The notes under the pieces were generated by a model, which worked only from the letters and a program-made list of their open reading frames with translations, had not been told where the DNA came from and ran no database searches. A DNA stretch of 43,448 nucleotides from Nitrosomonadaceae bacterium. GTDB taxonomy: Bacteria > Pseudomonadota > Gammaproteobacteria > Burkholderiales > Nitrosomonadaceae. The stretch is from NCBI GenBank assembly GCA_919902515.1, contig CAKKRD010000058.1, positions 1 to 43,448 on the forward strand, written 5' to 3'. How positions within the stretch are numbered: the first letter of the stretch is position 1; every line of letters begins with the position of its first letter. The position numbers were made by a program, and so were the translations under genes. Shown here in pieces: positions 1 to 8,786 of the stretch.

Positions 1-76
1 GTGCTTGGGAAACTGCCCGAGCCAAAATTTACCCACACATTTTACTGACGAACCTGTTTTTTTGATCTTCAGTCAT
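1..76 (-). CDS. Possible 5' end of a gene downstream of the chemosensory fusion (partial)
   Basis: An ATG at 76 overlaps the stop codon of the PAS fragment (ATGA arrangement), the usual sign of translational coupling in an operon. It encodes MTEDQKNRFVSK and then meets a stop at 29-31. Dropping one base in the A-run just before that stop would keep the frame open to the window edge. The gene upstream also carries several frameshifts, so this could be another broken or mis-sequenced gene start. The product cannot be recognised. A spurious short ORF is the main alternative. Confidence 0.22.
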
Positions 77-1458
77 GTTAGCTCCCTCTCGGTAAGCGCG
101 ATGGCAGATGGATTGCCCGCTTCGTCCAGCAATGCGGAGGTGGTCAGCCACACCTTGAATATGCGGCCATCCCTGGCGCGGCGCCGGCTTTCGCAGGGTG
201 GCGCTTTTTCACCATGCCGCAGCCGCTCCCACAGCATATGCATATCCGCGCGCACCTCGTCGGGGATCAGCGCAGCGGCGTTGAGCCGCAGCGCCTCCTC
301 TTCGCTGTAGCCGTACATCTCTGCTGCGCGCTGATTCCAGGCCAGAATGTGGCCCGTAAAATCCTGCAGCGTGATGGCATCGCTGGAATTGCGCGCCACC
401 ACAGCCAAACGCCGTTCCTGCCGTAACGCCTGACGCAGGTGTTCCGCATCCTTGATGCTGTCGATGCCGATAAACGCCAGCACTGCACCCTCGATGCGAT
501 TATCCAGCGTGCGGTAGGGGCGCAGACGCAAAACGTACCAGTGCCCGTCATGATCCCGCAGTTCGACTGATTGCGGTACCATGGTATCGATCACCTGTCG
601 CACCCGCTGTTCCAGACCGGGGAGTTCGAAATTGGGACGAATATTGCCGATGGGCCGCCCGATGTCGGTATCAATCAGATTCAGCAGCGTTTTTGCGGCG
701 GGGGTGAAGCGCCGGATGCGCAGATCCGCGTGCAAGATTACGATCGCCAGCTCGATGCTTGCCAGTAAATTGCTGAAGTCATTGTTGACCCGATTCAACT
801 CCTGGTTGCGGTTCTCGTGCTCCTCGATAATTGTCGCCAGTTCCTCGTTAGTGGATTGCAGCTCTTCCTTGGCGGTTTCCAGCTCCTCGTTGGTACTTTG
901 CAACTCTTCATTGGCGGACTGGATCTCCTCATTGGCGGACTGCAACTCCTCGTTGGTCGCCTCCTGATTCTCGATGATGGATTGCATGTATTCCCGTTCG
1001 GCGAGCAACTCATTTTCCAGTTCCTGGATGCGCAGGCTCTTGGCATCTGCAGCGTCTGGCGCCAGGCCCTCGGTCTTCCGGACTACGGCAGCCTCTGTGC
1101 CAGACTCAAACAGCACCAGATAATTCGGTGTGGTGACTTCCGCATGCGAAAGGGGCAGCACCTGCAGATTTATCTTGCGGCAACTGTCATTCTCGCGCAA
1201 CTGCACTCCCTCCTTGCGCATCGCGCTGTGCTGCTTGATTGCCTGCTGCACCAGCGTGCACAGTTCCAGCACCAGATCCGGGCGCGCCATCTTCAGCAGA
1301 TTGAGGCTGGCGCTACCAGCAGACGGTTGGATATAAGGGCCGGTTTGACCGCGGAATTGAAGTATCTGCATGTCCCGATTGATGATCACGCTCGGCAGCC
1401 CGTATTTCTCCAGAATCAGTTGCTCGGCCTCTTGTTGCACTGTGGTTGCGGTTGACAC
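73..1458 (-). pseudogene. CheB-CheR-PAS fusion, C-terminal fragment (coiled coil + PAS)
   Basis: This is the C-terminal third of a hybrid chemosensory protein. It opens in the linker after the methyltransferase (ILQFRGQTGPYIQP and SLNLLKMARPDLVLEL are typical of CheB/CheR fusions). A long heptad coiled coil follows, with repeated NEELQSTNEEL-like units at roughly residues 145-220. Then come two PAS-like segments, the second containing LQDFTGHILAWNQRAAEMYGY. The apparent start is a GTG inside the continuous domain rather than a real initiation site, because the previous fragment overlaps it in another frame (1416-1458). A frameshift near 1440-1470 therefore separates it from the CheR part. It ends with a stop that overlaps the next ATG. 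The intact protein would couple methylesterase and methyltransferase activities to a sensor module. Confidence 0.8.
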
Positions 1459-2729
1459 GGGTGCGTGGATGGGATTGCAACAAACGGCGGCATGGCGTAA
1501 GGCATGGTGATGAAATCAGCGCCCGGCCGGAATACCACAGGCTTGCGGGTGTAAATCTTGGTTTTCTTGTCCAGCAGGGAAAAGAGATCAGTTTCGCTGC
1601 CGATACTCTCCGAGGTGCCCAGCATCAGGTAGCCATCGGCTCGCAAGGCATAGCGAAAAGTGTGCAATACTTTTTTCTGCAGCATCGAACCAAGATAAAT
1701 CATCAGATTGCGGCAGCAGATCAGGTCGAGGCGCGAGAAAGGCAGGTCCTTGGTGACGTTCTGCACTGCGAAAATGCAAACGTTGCGGATCGGCTTGCAA
1801 ATCTGGTAGCCGGTCGCTGTCTTGACAAAAAACCGCTGCAGCCGTTCCGGTTCCACGTCTTCAGTTATTCTTTGTGGATAGATGCCCTGGCGCGCCTTAT
1901 CGATGGCTTCTTTATCGATATCAGAGGCAAAGATCTGGAGGCGGGTGGTGCCGACATGATCACCCAGAAATTCAAACAACGCTATCGCGACCGAGTAAAC
2001 CTCCTCGCCGGTGGAGCAGGCCGGTATCCAGATACGTAACGGCAGTTCGCTGGAACGGCCCGCCATGAGACGAGGAAAAATTTCTTTCTTGAGCGCGTCG
2101 AAAGTTTCCGGATCACGGAAAAAACTGGTGACATTGATCAGCATATCCTGAAACAACGCATCCAGTTCTTTCGGGTGCACCTGCAGAAACTTGACGTAAT
2201 CTTTTATTTTATCCAGTTGATGTAGCACCATGCGCCGTCTGATACGGCGCTGGATGGTGTTCTGCTTGTAATGGGTGAAGTCGATGCCGGTGCGCGTGCG
2301 CAACAGCAGGAATATTTTGTTCACGCTTATATTCTTGTCGCCTTCCTCCAGCGCTTCCTGCGAGACGGCAAGCAACTCCTGCCGCAAGTAAGGATGGCGT
2401 GCGATCCGCGCCAACTCGCTGGCAATGTTCTCCGGAGGCAGAACAAAATCTACTTGGCCCGTGGCAATCGCGCTGTGCGGCATGCCGCTGTACTCGGCGG
2501 AATCTTCACTTTGGGCAAAAGTGATGCCGCCTGCCGCCTTGATTGCCTGCAGGCCCAAAGTGCCATCCGGCGCCGTGCCCGACAGAATGACCCCGATTGC
2601 ATTGTTCTGCCGATCCTGCGCCAGACTCTGAAAGAAATCGTCTATCGGCATGTGCTTGCCGCGTATATCCGGGCGCGACATCAGGTGCAGTACCCCGTGC
2701 AGCAGCGCCAGAGTGCAGTTGGGCGGCAT
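1416..2729 (-). pseudogene. CheB-CheR fusion, middle fragment (CheB C-terminus + CheR methyltransferase)
   Basis: The first ~80 residues finish the CheB methylesterase domain, including the catalytic-Asp segment SGTAPDGTLGLQAIK. They are followed by a complete CheR: the N-terminal helical domain (FLLLRTRTGIDFTHYK), then the SAM-dependent fold with WIPACSTGEEVYS, FASDIDKEA and CRNLMIYL. CheR transfers methyl groups from SAM to chemoreceptor glutamates, and CheB removes them. The apparent ATG start (MPPNCTLAL) lies inside the CheB fold, and the preceding fragment ends in another frame at the same place, so a single-base frameshift near 2729-2741 separates the two. It terminates shortly after KIYTRKPV, where the reading frame should continue into the coiled-coil part. 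Confidence 0.82.
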
Positions 2730-3029
2730 GACATAATGTAGTTGGGTTCGACCCGCAGGCCGTCGCTCGCTTCGATTACTGGCATGGACGTTGCGCGCGC
2801 CATCAGTTCAGGCAGCAGACTGATATGTTTGGGATCGAGATGCTGCACCAGCACAAAGGCCATGCCAGTGTCTAGCGGCAGCGCCTTGAGCAGTTTGGTG
2901 AATGCACTCAATCCGCCGGCGGAGGCGCCGATGCCCACCACCGGAAATTGATTCAGCTTTGCGCCCGGCGGCGTGGCATCCTCAGTCGGTTCGGCAGCGG
3001 GAGGGAAGGGGGGTTGATTTTCTGGTCAT
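2681..3029 (-). pseudogene. CheB-CheR fusion, N-terminal fragment (CheB active-site Ser/His)
   Basis: The fragment carries the start of a receiver-less CheB methylesterase domain: VVGIGASAGGLSAF holds the catalytic Ser and FVLVQHLDPKH the catalytic His. The recognisable frame is open from a non-ATG codon. The nearest sensible ATG, at 3029, is in frame only if one base is removed from the six-G run (plus strand 3008-3013). The product would then begin MTRKSTPFPPAAEPTED and run into the CheB domain. No clear Shine-Dalgarno sequence is seen. A 9-bp direct repeat (acggcccgt twice, about 3034-3054) lies just upstream. With the two later breaks, the gene carries about three frameshifts. Confidence 0.72.
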
Positions 3030-3203
3030 ATGCACGGCCCGTTGTACGGCCCGTTTGGGACAAGTTCTGCGGTAATTCGGCGATCCAGAAATCCTATGAT
3101 ACCGGATACCGCGTTTAAATTCTTCGGAAGAATTTTAACGCAGGAACTGCTGCCGCTATAGAACCCCCCATGCCTTCCATCAGCAAGGTTGCGCACAGCG
3201 CAG

Positions 3204-3848
3204 CTAAAGCGTGGATGAATGGCTGGCAGCCGCGAGAATGGCAATGACTTCCGCGTCCGTCACCTGCGGAAAATCCAGGTAAAATTGGCCCACTGCCTGG
3301 AAATTGAGCGGGGCTGACAGGCACACGACTCGATCCGCGCTGCCACGTATTTTTTTCAGCGTGTCGGGCGGCGCCACCGGCACCGCGCAGATCAGCTCCG
3401 CCGGTTGCTTCGCCCTGAGCGCGTGCAGCGCCGCAATCATGGTCGAGCCGGTGGCCAGTCCATCGTCGATGACGATGACGATGCGTCCGGCCGGATCATG
3501 CGGCGGGCGCACCGGGGTGTACTGGATGCGGCGCTGCCGTATCGTTTCCAGTTGTGCGGCGGTTTCGTCACTGATGTATGCCTCGTCTGCACCCGCTGCG
3601 GCAGCGTAATCCGCCAGGTAAACCCAACCGCTCTCATCGACCGAACCGATGGCGAACTCCGGATTGCCCGGCGCGCGCAATTTGCGCACCAGCACCACAT
3701 CCATTTCACCCTCCAGCCTGGCGGCGATGACCTGCGCCATCGGCACTGCTCCGCGCGGTATCGCCAGTATCAGCGGCTGTCTGCCGCGGTATTCGGCCAG
3801 AGCCTCGGCCAACTGCTCGGCGGCTGCAATGCGATCTGCAAATATCAT
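3204..3848 (-). CDS. Phosphoribosyltransferase domain protein
   Basis: A 214-residue type I phosphoribosyltransferase-fold protein. The PRPP-binding loop is VIVIDDGLATGSTM (residues 124-137): hydrophobic strand, two acidic residues, then the G-x-T-G-S-T turn. The N-terminal part (ILAIPRGAVPMAQVIA, VVLVRKLRAPGNPEFAIGSV) matches the subgroup often annotated as predicted phosphoribosyltransferases next to stress and hydrolase genes, rather than a purine salvage enzyme. The start at 3848 is supported by an AGGAGG Shine-Dalgarno 5-6 bases upstream. It lies 68 bp downstream of polX on the same strand and may be cotranscribed. The substrate base is unknown. Confidence 0.85.
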   Translation of the reverse strand: MIFADRIAAAEQLAEALAEYRGRQPLILAIPRGAVPMAQVIAARLEGEMDVVLVRKLRAPGNPEFAIGSVDESGWVYLADYAAAAGADEAYISDETAAQLETIRQRRIQYTPVRPPHDPAGRIVIVIDDGLATGSTMIAALHALRAKQPAELICAVPVAPPDTLKKIRGSADRVVCLSAPLNFQAVGQFYLDFPQVTDAEVIAILAAASHSSTL

Positions 3849-3916
3849 GACTTCCTCCTATGGTAGCGGTTGCGCAACAAAAAAGTGGTGGTGTGCATGG
3901 CCATACTCCCTGGTGA

Positions 3917-5641
3917 TTACATGGTTCGACTGAGCAGCGAGCGCAGCTCGCCGAGTGGACGGGTGTTGAGCGTGTTTTGTTTTTCCAGCCATCCGCGCCG
4001 CGCCTGACCGATACCAAAGCGCAGATTGGCAAAGTCAAAAGTGCTGTGTGCATCAGAATTGACACTGACCAGCACTCCCTCCTCCTTGGCCATCTGGCAG
4101 TAACTGTCGAGCAGATCCAGCCGCTCCGGGTGGGCGTTGAGTTCGAGAAAACAGCCACGGCTCCTGGCTTCGCGAATAATGCGCGGCATGTCCACATCGT
4201 AGGGGGCCCGCTGCTGGATCAGCCGCCCACTGGGATGCGCCAGCATGGTGAAATGCGGGTGTGCCATGGCACGCAGGATGCGCTCGGTCTGTTTGACGCG
4301 CGTAAGTTCGAATTTGCTGTGCACTGCGCCCAGAACCAGGTCGAGTTGCGCCAGCACCTCGTCCGGCAGATCAAGGCTGCCATCTTCCAGGATATCCACT
4401 TCTATGCCCTTGAGCAGGGTGATCCCTTCCAGTTCCTCGTTCAGCCGGTCGATTTCCTCGCACTGCCGTGCCAGCCGCAGCGGATCAAGGCCGTGGGCCA
4501 CGCTCAGCCGGCGTGAATGCTCGGTGATGGCGAGGTATTCAAAGCCATATGCTTTGCCGGCAAGCGCCATTTCACGCAGGGTGTTGTGGCCGTCAGTGGC
4601 TTTGGTGTGAACGTGCAGATCACCGCGCAAATCACCCAGCTCTAGCAACTGCGGCAGCCGCCCGGCTTGCGCCAGTGCAATCTCACCGCGGTTTTCACGC
4701 AACTCCGGCGGAATATAGGATAAACCGACCGCAGCATAAACCGACTCTTCAGTTTCACCGGCAATGCGGGTTTTTCCGCGGTACACGCCGTATTCGTTGA
4801 TTTTCAGTCCGCGTTTCTGCGCCAACCGGCGGACGGCGATATTATGTGCCTTGGAGCCGGTGAAGTAGTGCAGCGCGGCGCCGTAGCTCTCTTCCGCGAC
4901 CACGCGCAAGTCCACCTGCAAGCCGCAGCGGAGTATGACGCTGGCGCGAGTGGTGCCGGCCGCCAGCGTATCGGCCACTTCCTCATAGCCAATGAAGCGT
5001 TGTATCACCGGTCTGGCGGCAGCCGCCGTAACGAGAATGTCGAGGTCGCCCACAGTCTCGCGCATGCGCCGGAAACTGCCCGCAACCGTTACCTGCGTCA
5101 CGCCAGGCGCCAGCGCAAGGAAGGCCCTTAACGCATCGGCATATTGTGCCGCCACCGCCAGCTTGAAACGGCGTGTCTGGCTGGCATGGGCCTCGACCGC
5201 CTGCAGAATATTGAGTTCGCTCTTTTCGCCGAAACCCGGCAGGACGCGGATACGGCCGTCGCGCGCTGCCGCATAGAGTTGCTCGACGGTCTGCACCTCG
5301 AGATCGTGATACAGCGCCTTGACCCGCTTGGGGCCAAGGCCGGGAATTTTCAGCAGCTCGGTGATGGCGGACGGCAATTCCTGGCGCAGGCGTTCCAACA
5401 AGCTGCAACGGCCGCTGGCAACTATCTCTTTGATCTTGGCGGAAAGGTCGTCACCGATGCCGGGCAGGCGTGTCAGATCCTCACCTTTTTCCAGCAGCAG
5501 GCTGACTTCCTGAGAAAGTTCGCCGATGATGCGCGCAGCATTGCGGTAGGCGCGGATGCGGAACGGATTTGCCCCCTGGATCTCAAGCAGATCGGCAATC
5601 TCCTCAAAGATGGCAGCGACATCGGCGTTGTGGCACGGCAT
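3917..5641 (-). CDS. polX: DNA polymerase/3'-5' exonuclease PolX
   Basis: Family X DNA polymerase fused to a PHP domain, 574 residues from the chosen start, the usual length for bacterial PolX. The N-terminal helix-hairpin-helix segments (LPGIGDDLSAKI, PGLGPKRVKAL, LPGFGEKSE) bind gapped DNA. The palm domain has the metal-binding GDLDILV (D199, D201). The C-terminal PHP phosphoesterase shows DLHVHTKATDGHNT, AITEHS, GIEVDIL, AHPSGR and NSDAHS metal ligands. It fills short gaps in base-excision and break repair and trims 3' ends. The start at 5641 (MPCHNADVAAIF) is preferred over an ATG 18 codons upstream because AGGGAG precedes it and homology begins there. The neighbours are other repair and stress genes. 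Confidence 0.93.
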   Translation of the reverse strand: MPCHNADVAAIFEEIADLLEIQGANPFRIRAYRNAARIIGELSQEVSLLLEKGEDLTRLPGIGDDLSAKIKEIVASGRCSLLERLRQELPSAITELLKIPGLGPKRVKALYHDLEVQTVEQLYAAARDGRIRVLPGFGEKSELNILQAVEAHASQTRRFKLAVAAQYADALRAFLALAPGVTQVTVAGSFRRMRETVGDLDILVTAAAARPVIQRFIGYEEVADTLAAGTTRASVILRCGLQVDLRVVAEESYGAALHYFTGSKAHNIAVRRLAQKRGLKINEYGVYRGKTRIAGETEESVYAAVGLSYIPPELRENRGEIALAQAGRLPQLLELGDLRGDLHVHTKATDGHNTLREMALAGKAYGFEYLAITEHSRRLSVAHGLDPLRLARQCEEIDRLNEELEGITLLKGIEVDILEDGSLDLPDEVLAQLDLVLGAVHSKFELTRVKQTERILRAMAHPHFTMLAHPSGRLIQQRAPYDVDMPRIIREARSRGCFLELNAHPERLDLLDSYCQMAKEEGVLVSVNSDAHSTFDFANLRFGIGQARRGWLEKQNTLNTRPLGELRSLLSRTM

Positions 5642-5833
5642 GCAGGATTCTCCCTGATTCGATCTTCGCTGCAACCGCCGGATACGGCTGGCCACTGCAG
5701 AACTTGCTGTAATCAGCCTAGTATATCCGGCTGGCTAAAGCTATCTTGTATGTAGTATGGTTGATTGAACGGCGGGTGCGCAGCGAAGATCGATACGGCA
5801 GATAAACCACAGTGAACCACACTAAGCTACACC

Positions 5834-6250
5834 ATGCCAACCTCATCTTCACTGTATTTTGAACATGATGCCGATATTGGCATCATCGGTCGTGGCATGA
5901 CTGTGGAACAGGCATTTGAAGCAGCCGCGCAGGCGGTATTTGCCATTGTCACGAATCTGGATCTGGTGCAACCAAGCAGCACCTTAACGCTCGAGTTCGA
6001 AGAAGCCGACCCCGAGCTCGCGCTGGTCACCTGGCTGAACCTGCTGCTGGGAAAATCACGTGAACAAGGCATGATATTCAGCCGCTTCCACGTGCAGCAT
6101 CATGACAACAAATGGCGCGCCGAAGCCCTGGGTGAAAAGTGGCACGCCGGTCTGGAGCGCGGCGTGGAAGTAAAAGGCGCGACCCTGACCATGCTGTCGG
6201 TGAAACAAACCGGGGCGATGTGGGAAGCCCGTTGTATCGTGGATGTGTGA
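5834..6250 (+). CDS. Archease (RtcB cofactor)
   Basis: A 138-residue archease, the chaperone-like cofactor that speeds guanylylation and turnover of RtcB RNA ligase. The diagnostic N-terminal motif FEHDADIGI (residues 9-17, metal-binding acidic residues) is present. So are the central LVTWLNLLLGKSREQGMIFSRF block and the C-terminal CIVDV acidic residue. It sits directly upstream of rtcB with the stop at 6248-6250 and the rtcB ATG at 6252, so the two are co-translated. No strong Shine-Dalgarno is visible before the ATG. It is divergent from polX across a ~190 bp gap with no recognised feature. Confidence 0.92.
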   Translation: MPTSSSLYFEHDADIGIIGRGMTVEQAFEAAAQAVFAIVTNLDLVQPSSTLTLEFEEADPELALVTWLNLLLGKSREQGMIFSRFHVQHHDNKWRAEALGEKWHAGLERGVEVKGATLTMLSVKQTGAMWEARCIVDV

Positions 6251-6251
6251 C

Positions 6252-7679
6252 ATGAATCTACAGCAATTACGCCAGTTGCAACCCTATCTCTGGAGCCTGC
6301 CGCGCGCGTCCGGCGAAAAACGCGCGGAGGTGCTGCTGTATGGCACCGCACCGCTGCTTGAGAGCATGGACGACAAGGTGCTGGAGCAAATCGCCAATGT
6401 TGCCGCCCTGCCGGGCCTGGTCGGCGCCGCGATGACCATGCCGGACGCACACTGGGGCTATGGCTTTCCCATAGGCGGCGTCGCGGCGTTCGATGCCGAA
6501 CAGGGCGGCGTTATTTCCGCCGGTGGCGTCGGCTTCGATATTTCCTGTGGCATACGCTGCCTGCGCAGCAACCTCGATTTGCACGACGCGGCCGCACACT
6601 TCACTAGACTCGCTGACACGCTGTTCCATGCCATTCCCGCCGGCGTGGGCGAAGAAGGTGATCTAAAACTGAATCCCGCACAACTCGACCAGGTGCTGCA
6701 AGATGGCGCGCAATGGGCGGTACAACACGGTTATGGCAATGCTGCCGACCTGGAATATGTGGAAGAACACGGCCGCGTTACCGGCGCCGTGCCGGATTAT
6801 GTATCGGAGCTAGCCAAGAAACGCCAGCGTGGCGAAATGGGTACGCTTGGTTCCGGCAACCATTACCTTGAAGTGCAAGTGGTGGAACGCATTTACGATA
6901 GCGCTACGGCACTGGCCTTTGGACTGCATCAAGGTCAGATCGTGATTTCGATCCACTGCGGCTCGCGCGGGTTGGGACATCAAGTCGGCACCGATTATCT
7001 GCTGATGCTGGCCAAGGCTGCCGGCCGCCTTGGCATTCACTTGCCCAACCGCGAGCTGGCTTGCGCGCCGATCAAATCGCCGGAGGGCCGGCAATATCTC
7101 GGGGCGATGAATGCCGCAATCAACTGCGCACTCGCCAACCGGCAAATCCTGACACATCTGACGCGCAGCGCCTGCACGCAAGTTTATCCTCATGCCGAGC
7201 TGGAAACCATGTTTGATGTTTCGCACAATACCTGCAAGGTGGAAACGCACGAAATCGACGGTAAACCCAGGCTGCTGCATGTGCACCGCAAAGGCGCGAC
7301 GCGCGCATTCGGCCCGGGGCACGCCATGCTGCCAGAACGCTATCGTGCGGCAGGTCAGCCGGTCGTCATTGGCGGCAGCATGGGTACCGGCTCGTATATC
7401 CTCGCCGGCAGCAGTGGCAACCCGGCATTCTCCTCAGCCAGCCACGGTGCCGGCCGCGCCATGAGCCGGCATCAGGCACTGGCGCGCTGGCATGGCCGGG
7501 AACTGATCAATGAACTGGCGCAACAAGGCATACTGATCCGCACGCGCTCGATGCGCGGGGCGGCAGAGGAGGCGCCGGGCGCATATAAGGATGTTGACTT
7601 GGTGGCAGAAGCGACAGAACAGGCGGGACTCGCCCGCCGAGTTGCTTTCCTGCGGCCCAAAGTGTGTATAAAAGGATGA
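6252..7679 (+). CDS. rtcB: RNA-splicing ligase RtcB
   Basis: GTP-dependent 3'-phosphate/5'-OH RNA ligase, about 475 residues. Metal and nucleotide sites are all visible: MPDAHWGYGFPIGG, GVGFDISCGIRC (D96, C99), GSGNHYLEV, IHCGSRGLGHQ, DVSHNTCKVE, GSMGTGSYIL, and SHGAGR containing the histidine that is guanylylated in characterised RtcB. In bacteria it repairs broken tRNA or rRNA, for example after ribotoxin damage. The ATG at 6252 is preferred over one three codons upstream because it follows the archease stop by one base. The pairing with archease is the known functional context. There is no RtcR-type regulator in the window. Confidence 0.96.
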   Translation: MNLQQLRQLQPYLWSLPRASGEKRAEVLLYGTAPLLESMDDKVLEQIANVAALPGLVGAAMTMPDAHWGYGFPIGGVAAFDAEQGGVISAGGVGFDISCGIRCLRSNLDLHDAAAHFTRLADTLFHAIPAGVGEEGDLKLNPAQLDQVLQDGAQWAVQHGYGNAADLEYVEEHGRVTGAVPDYVSELAKKRQRGEMGTLGSGNHYLEVQVVERIYDSATALAFGLHQGQIVISIHCGSRGLGHQVGTDYLLMLAKAAGRLGIHLPNRELACAPIKSPEGRQYLGAMNAAINCALANRQILTHLTRSACTQVYPHAELETMFDVSHNTCKVETHEIDGKPRLLHVHRKGATRAFGPGHAMLPERYRAAGQPVVIGGSMGTGSYILAGSSGNPAFSSASHGAGRAMSRHQALARWHGRELINELAQQGILIRTRSMRGAAEEAPGAYKDVDLVAEATEQAGLARRVAFLRPKVCIKG

Positions 7680-7697
7680 TTTTCTTCAGGAGATAGC

Positions 7698-8138
7698 ATG
7701 TATCAACGTATTCTGATTCCGGTTGACGGCAGCCCGACTTCCGACCGGGCGCTGCAGGAAGTCCTCGCACTTGCGCGGCAACAAAATGTGCAACTGCTGC
7801 TGCTACACGTGATAGAGGAGATCCACTTTGTGGACATAGAAAGTTCCATCAATTATGCCGAGCTGCTGGAAAGCATGAGAAACAGCGGTACGAAAATCCT
7901 GACGCAAGCGCAAACGGTGGTACAGCAGGCGGGCATGACAGCGGAAGTAAAACTGCTCGAAGCCAGTGGCAAACGCGTCGCCAGCGTAATCGTAACGGAA
8001 GCCGGACGCTGGCCGGCAGACTTGATCGTGATCGGCACCCATGGCCGTTCCGGTTTCAGCCGCCTGCTATTTGGCAGTGTCGCCGAAGGAGTGGTGCGTA
8101 CGGCGCAGGTACCCGTGTTGCTGATTCGCGGCGGCTGA
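7698..8138 (+). CDS. Universal stress protein, UspA family
   Basis: A 146-residue single-domain Usp protein. The N-terminal strand ILIPVDGSPTSDRAL and the C-terminal nucleotide-binding signature GTHGRSGFSRLLFGSVAEGV (G113, G116, G126-S127) match the ATP-binding subgroup of the family. Usp proteins are cytosolic and help survival under starvation and oxidative or osmotic stress. The start is supported by an AGGAG six to seven bases upstream. It lies 18 bp after rtcB on the same strand and may be in the same transcript. The sequence does not show which stress it serves. Confidence 0.93.
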   Translation: MYQRILIPVDGSPTSDRALQEVLALARQQNVQLLLLHVIEEIHFVDIESSINYAELLESMRNSGTKILTQAQTVVQQAGMTAEVKLLEASGKRVASVIVTEAGRWPADLIVIGTHGRSGFSRLLFGSVAEGVVRTAQVPVLLIRGG

Positions 8139-8198
8139 TGCCCGACATGAAACAATGCCGAGATTTAGCCCGCAACCGCCCGCAGGCGGAATCTGTCT

Positions 8199-8786
8199 GT
8201 GATGAAAACCGTGCTTGACGCCGGCGATGCCCTGCTCGTCGCCGATGTGCAGAACGATTTTTTGCCGGGCGGTAGCCTGGCCGTGCCGCTGGGCGACGAG
8301 ATCATCCCGCTACTCAATCGTTATATTGCGCGGTTTCATGCGCATGGCCTGCCGATTTTCGCCACCCGCGACTGGCACCCGCCGGATCATTGCTCTTTCC
8401 TGCAACAGGGCGGTCCGTGGCCGCCGCACTGCATTGCAGCCACGCCGGGCGCGGCGTTCCCCGCCGCTCTGAAGTTACCCAGCGATACCCGCATCATCTC
8501 CAAAGCCACCAGCCGCGAGCAAGATGCCTACTCCGGCTTTGCCGGCACCCAGCTTAATGCCCTGCTGCAAGCATGCAACGTTCGCCGGCTATTCATCGGC
8601 GGAGTCGCCACGGAGTACTGCGTGCGCAACACCGTGCAGGATGCCCTGCGGCACCACTACACGGTCTTCATCCTGGTGGATGCGGTGCGCGCGCTGAATC
8701 TGCAAGCGGATGATGGTCCGCATGCGCTAGAAGCAATGGCACACCTGGGCGCAGTTCCGCTCCACTTTGAGGCACTCGGCGCATGA
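8199..8786 (+). CDS. pncA: Nicotinamidase (isochorismatase superfamily)
   Basis: Hydrolyses nicotinamide to nicotinate in the NAD salvage route. It is 195 residues long. The catalytic triad is readable: D16 (VADVQNDF), K102 (IISKAT) and C141 (ATEYCV), the last preceded by the cis-peptide GGVATEY. The metal-binding set D58, H60 and H64 is in RDWHPPDH. Two adjacent ATGs (8199, 8202) could initiate, and the upstream Shine-Dalgarno is weak. The stop overlaps the start of the next gene by four bases (ATGA), which couples it to the enzyme for the next pathway step. Confidence 0.93.
   Translation: MMKTVLDAGDALLVADVQNDFLPGGSLAVPLGDEIIPLLNRYIARFHAHGLPIFATRDWHPPDHCSFLQQGGPWPPHCIAATPGAAFPAALKLPSDTRIISKATSREQDAYSGFAGTQLNALLQACNVRRLFIGGVATEYCVRNTVQDALRHHYTVFILVDAVRALNLQADDGPHALEAMAHLGAVPLHFEALGA

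Noticed and set aside
820-1000. Short-period DNA repeats resembling a CRISPR-like or satellite array
   Set aside because: The ~21-base period is the heptad coiled coil (NEELQSTNEEL type) of the CheB-CheR-PAS protein. There are no spacers, and the repeats are in frame with the protein.
817-1455. Long plus-strand open frame opposite the coiled coil
   Set aside because: It is a shadow of the minus-strand coding region, leucine/glutamine-rich because it is antisense to the heptads.
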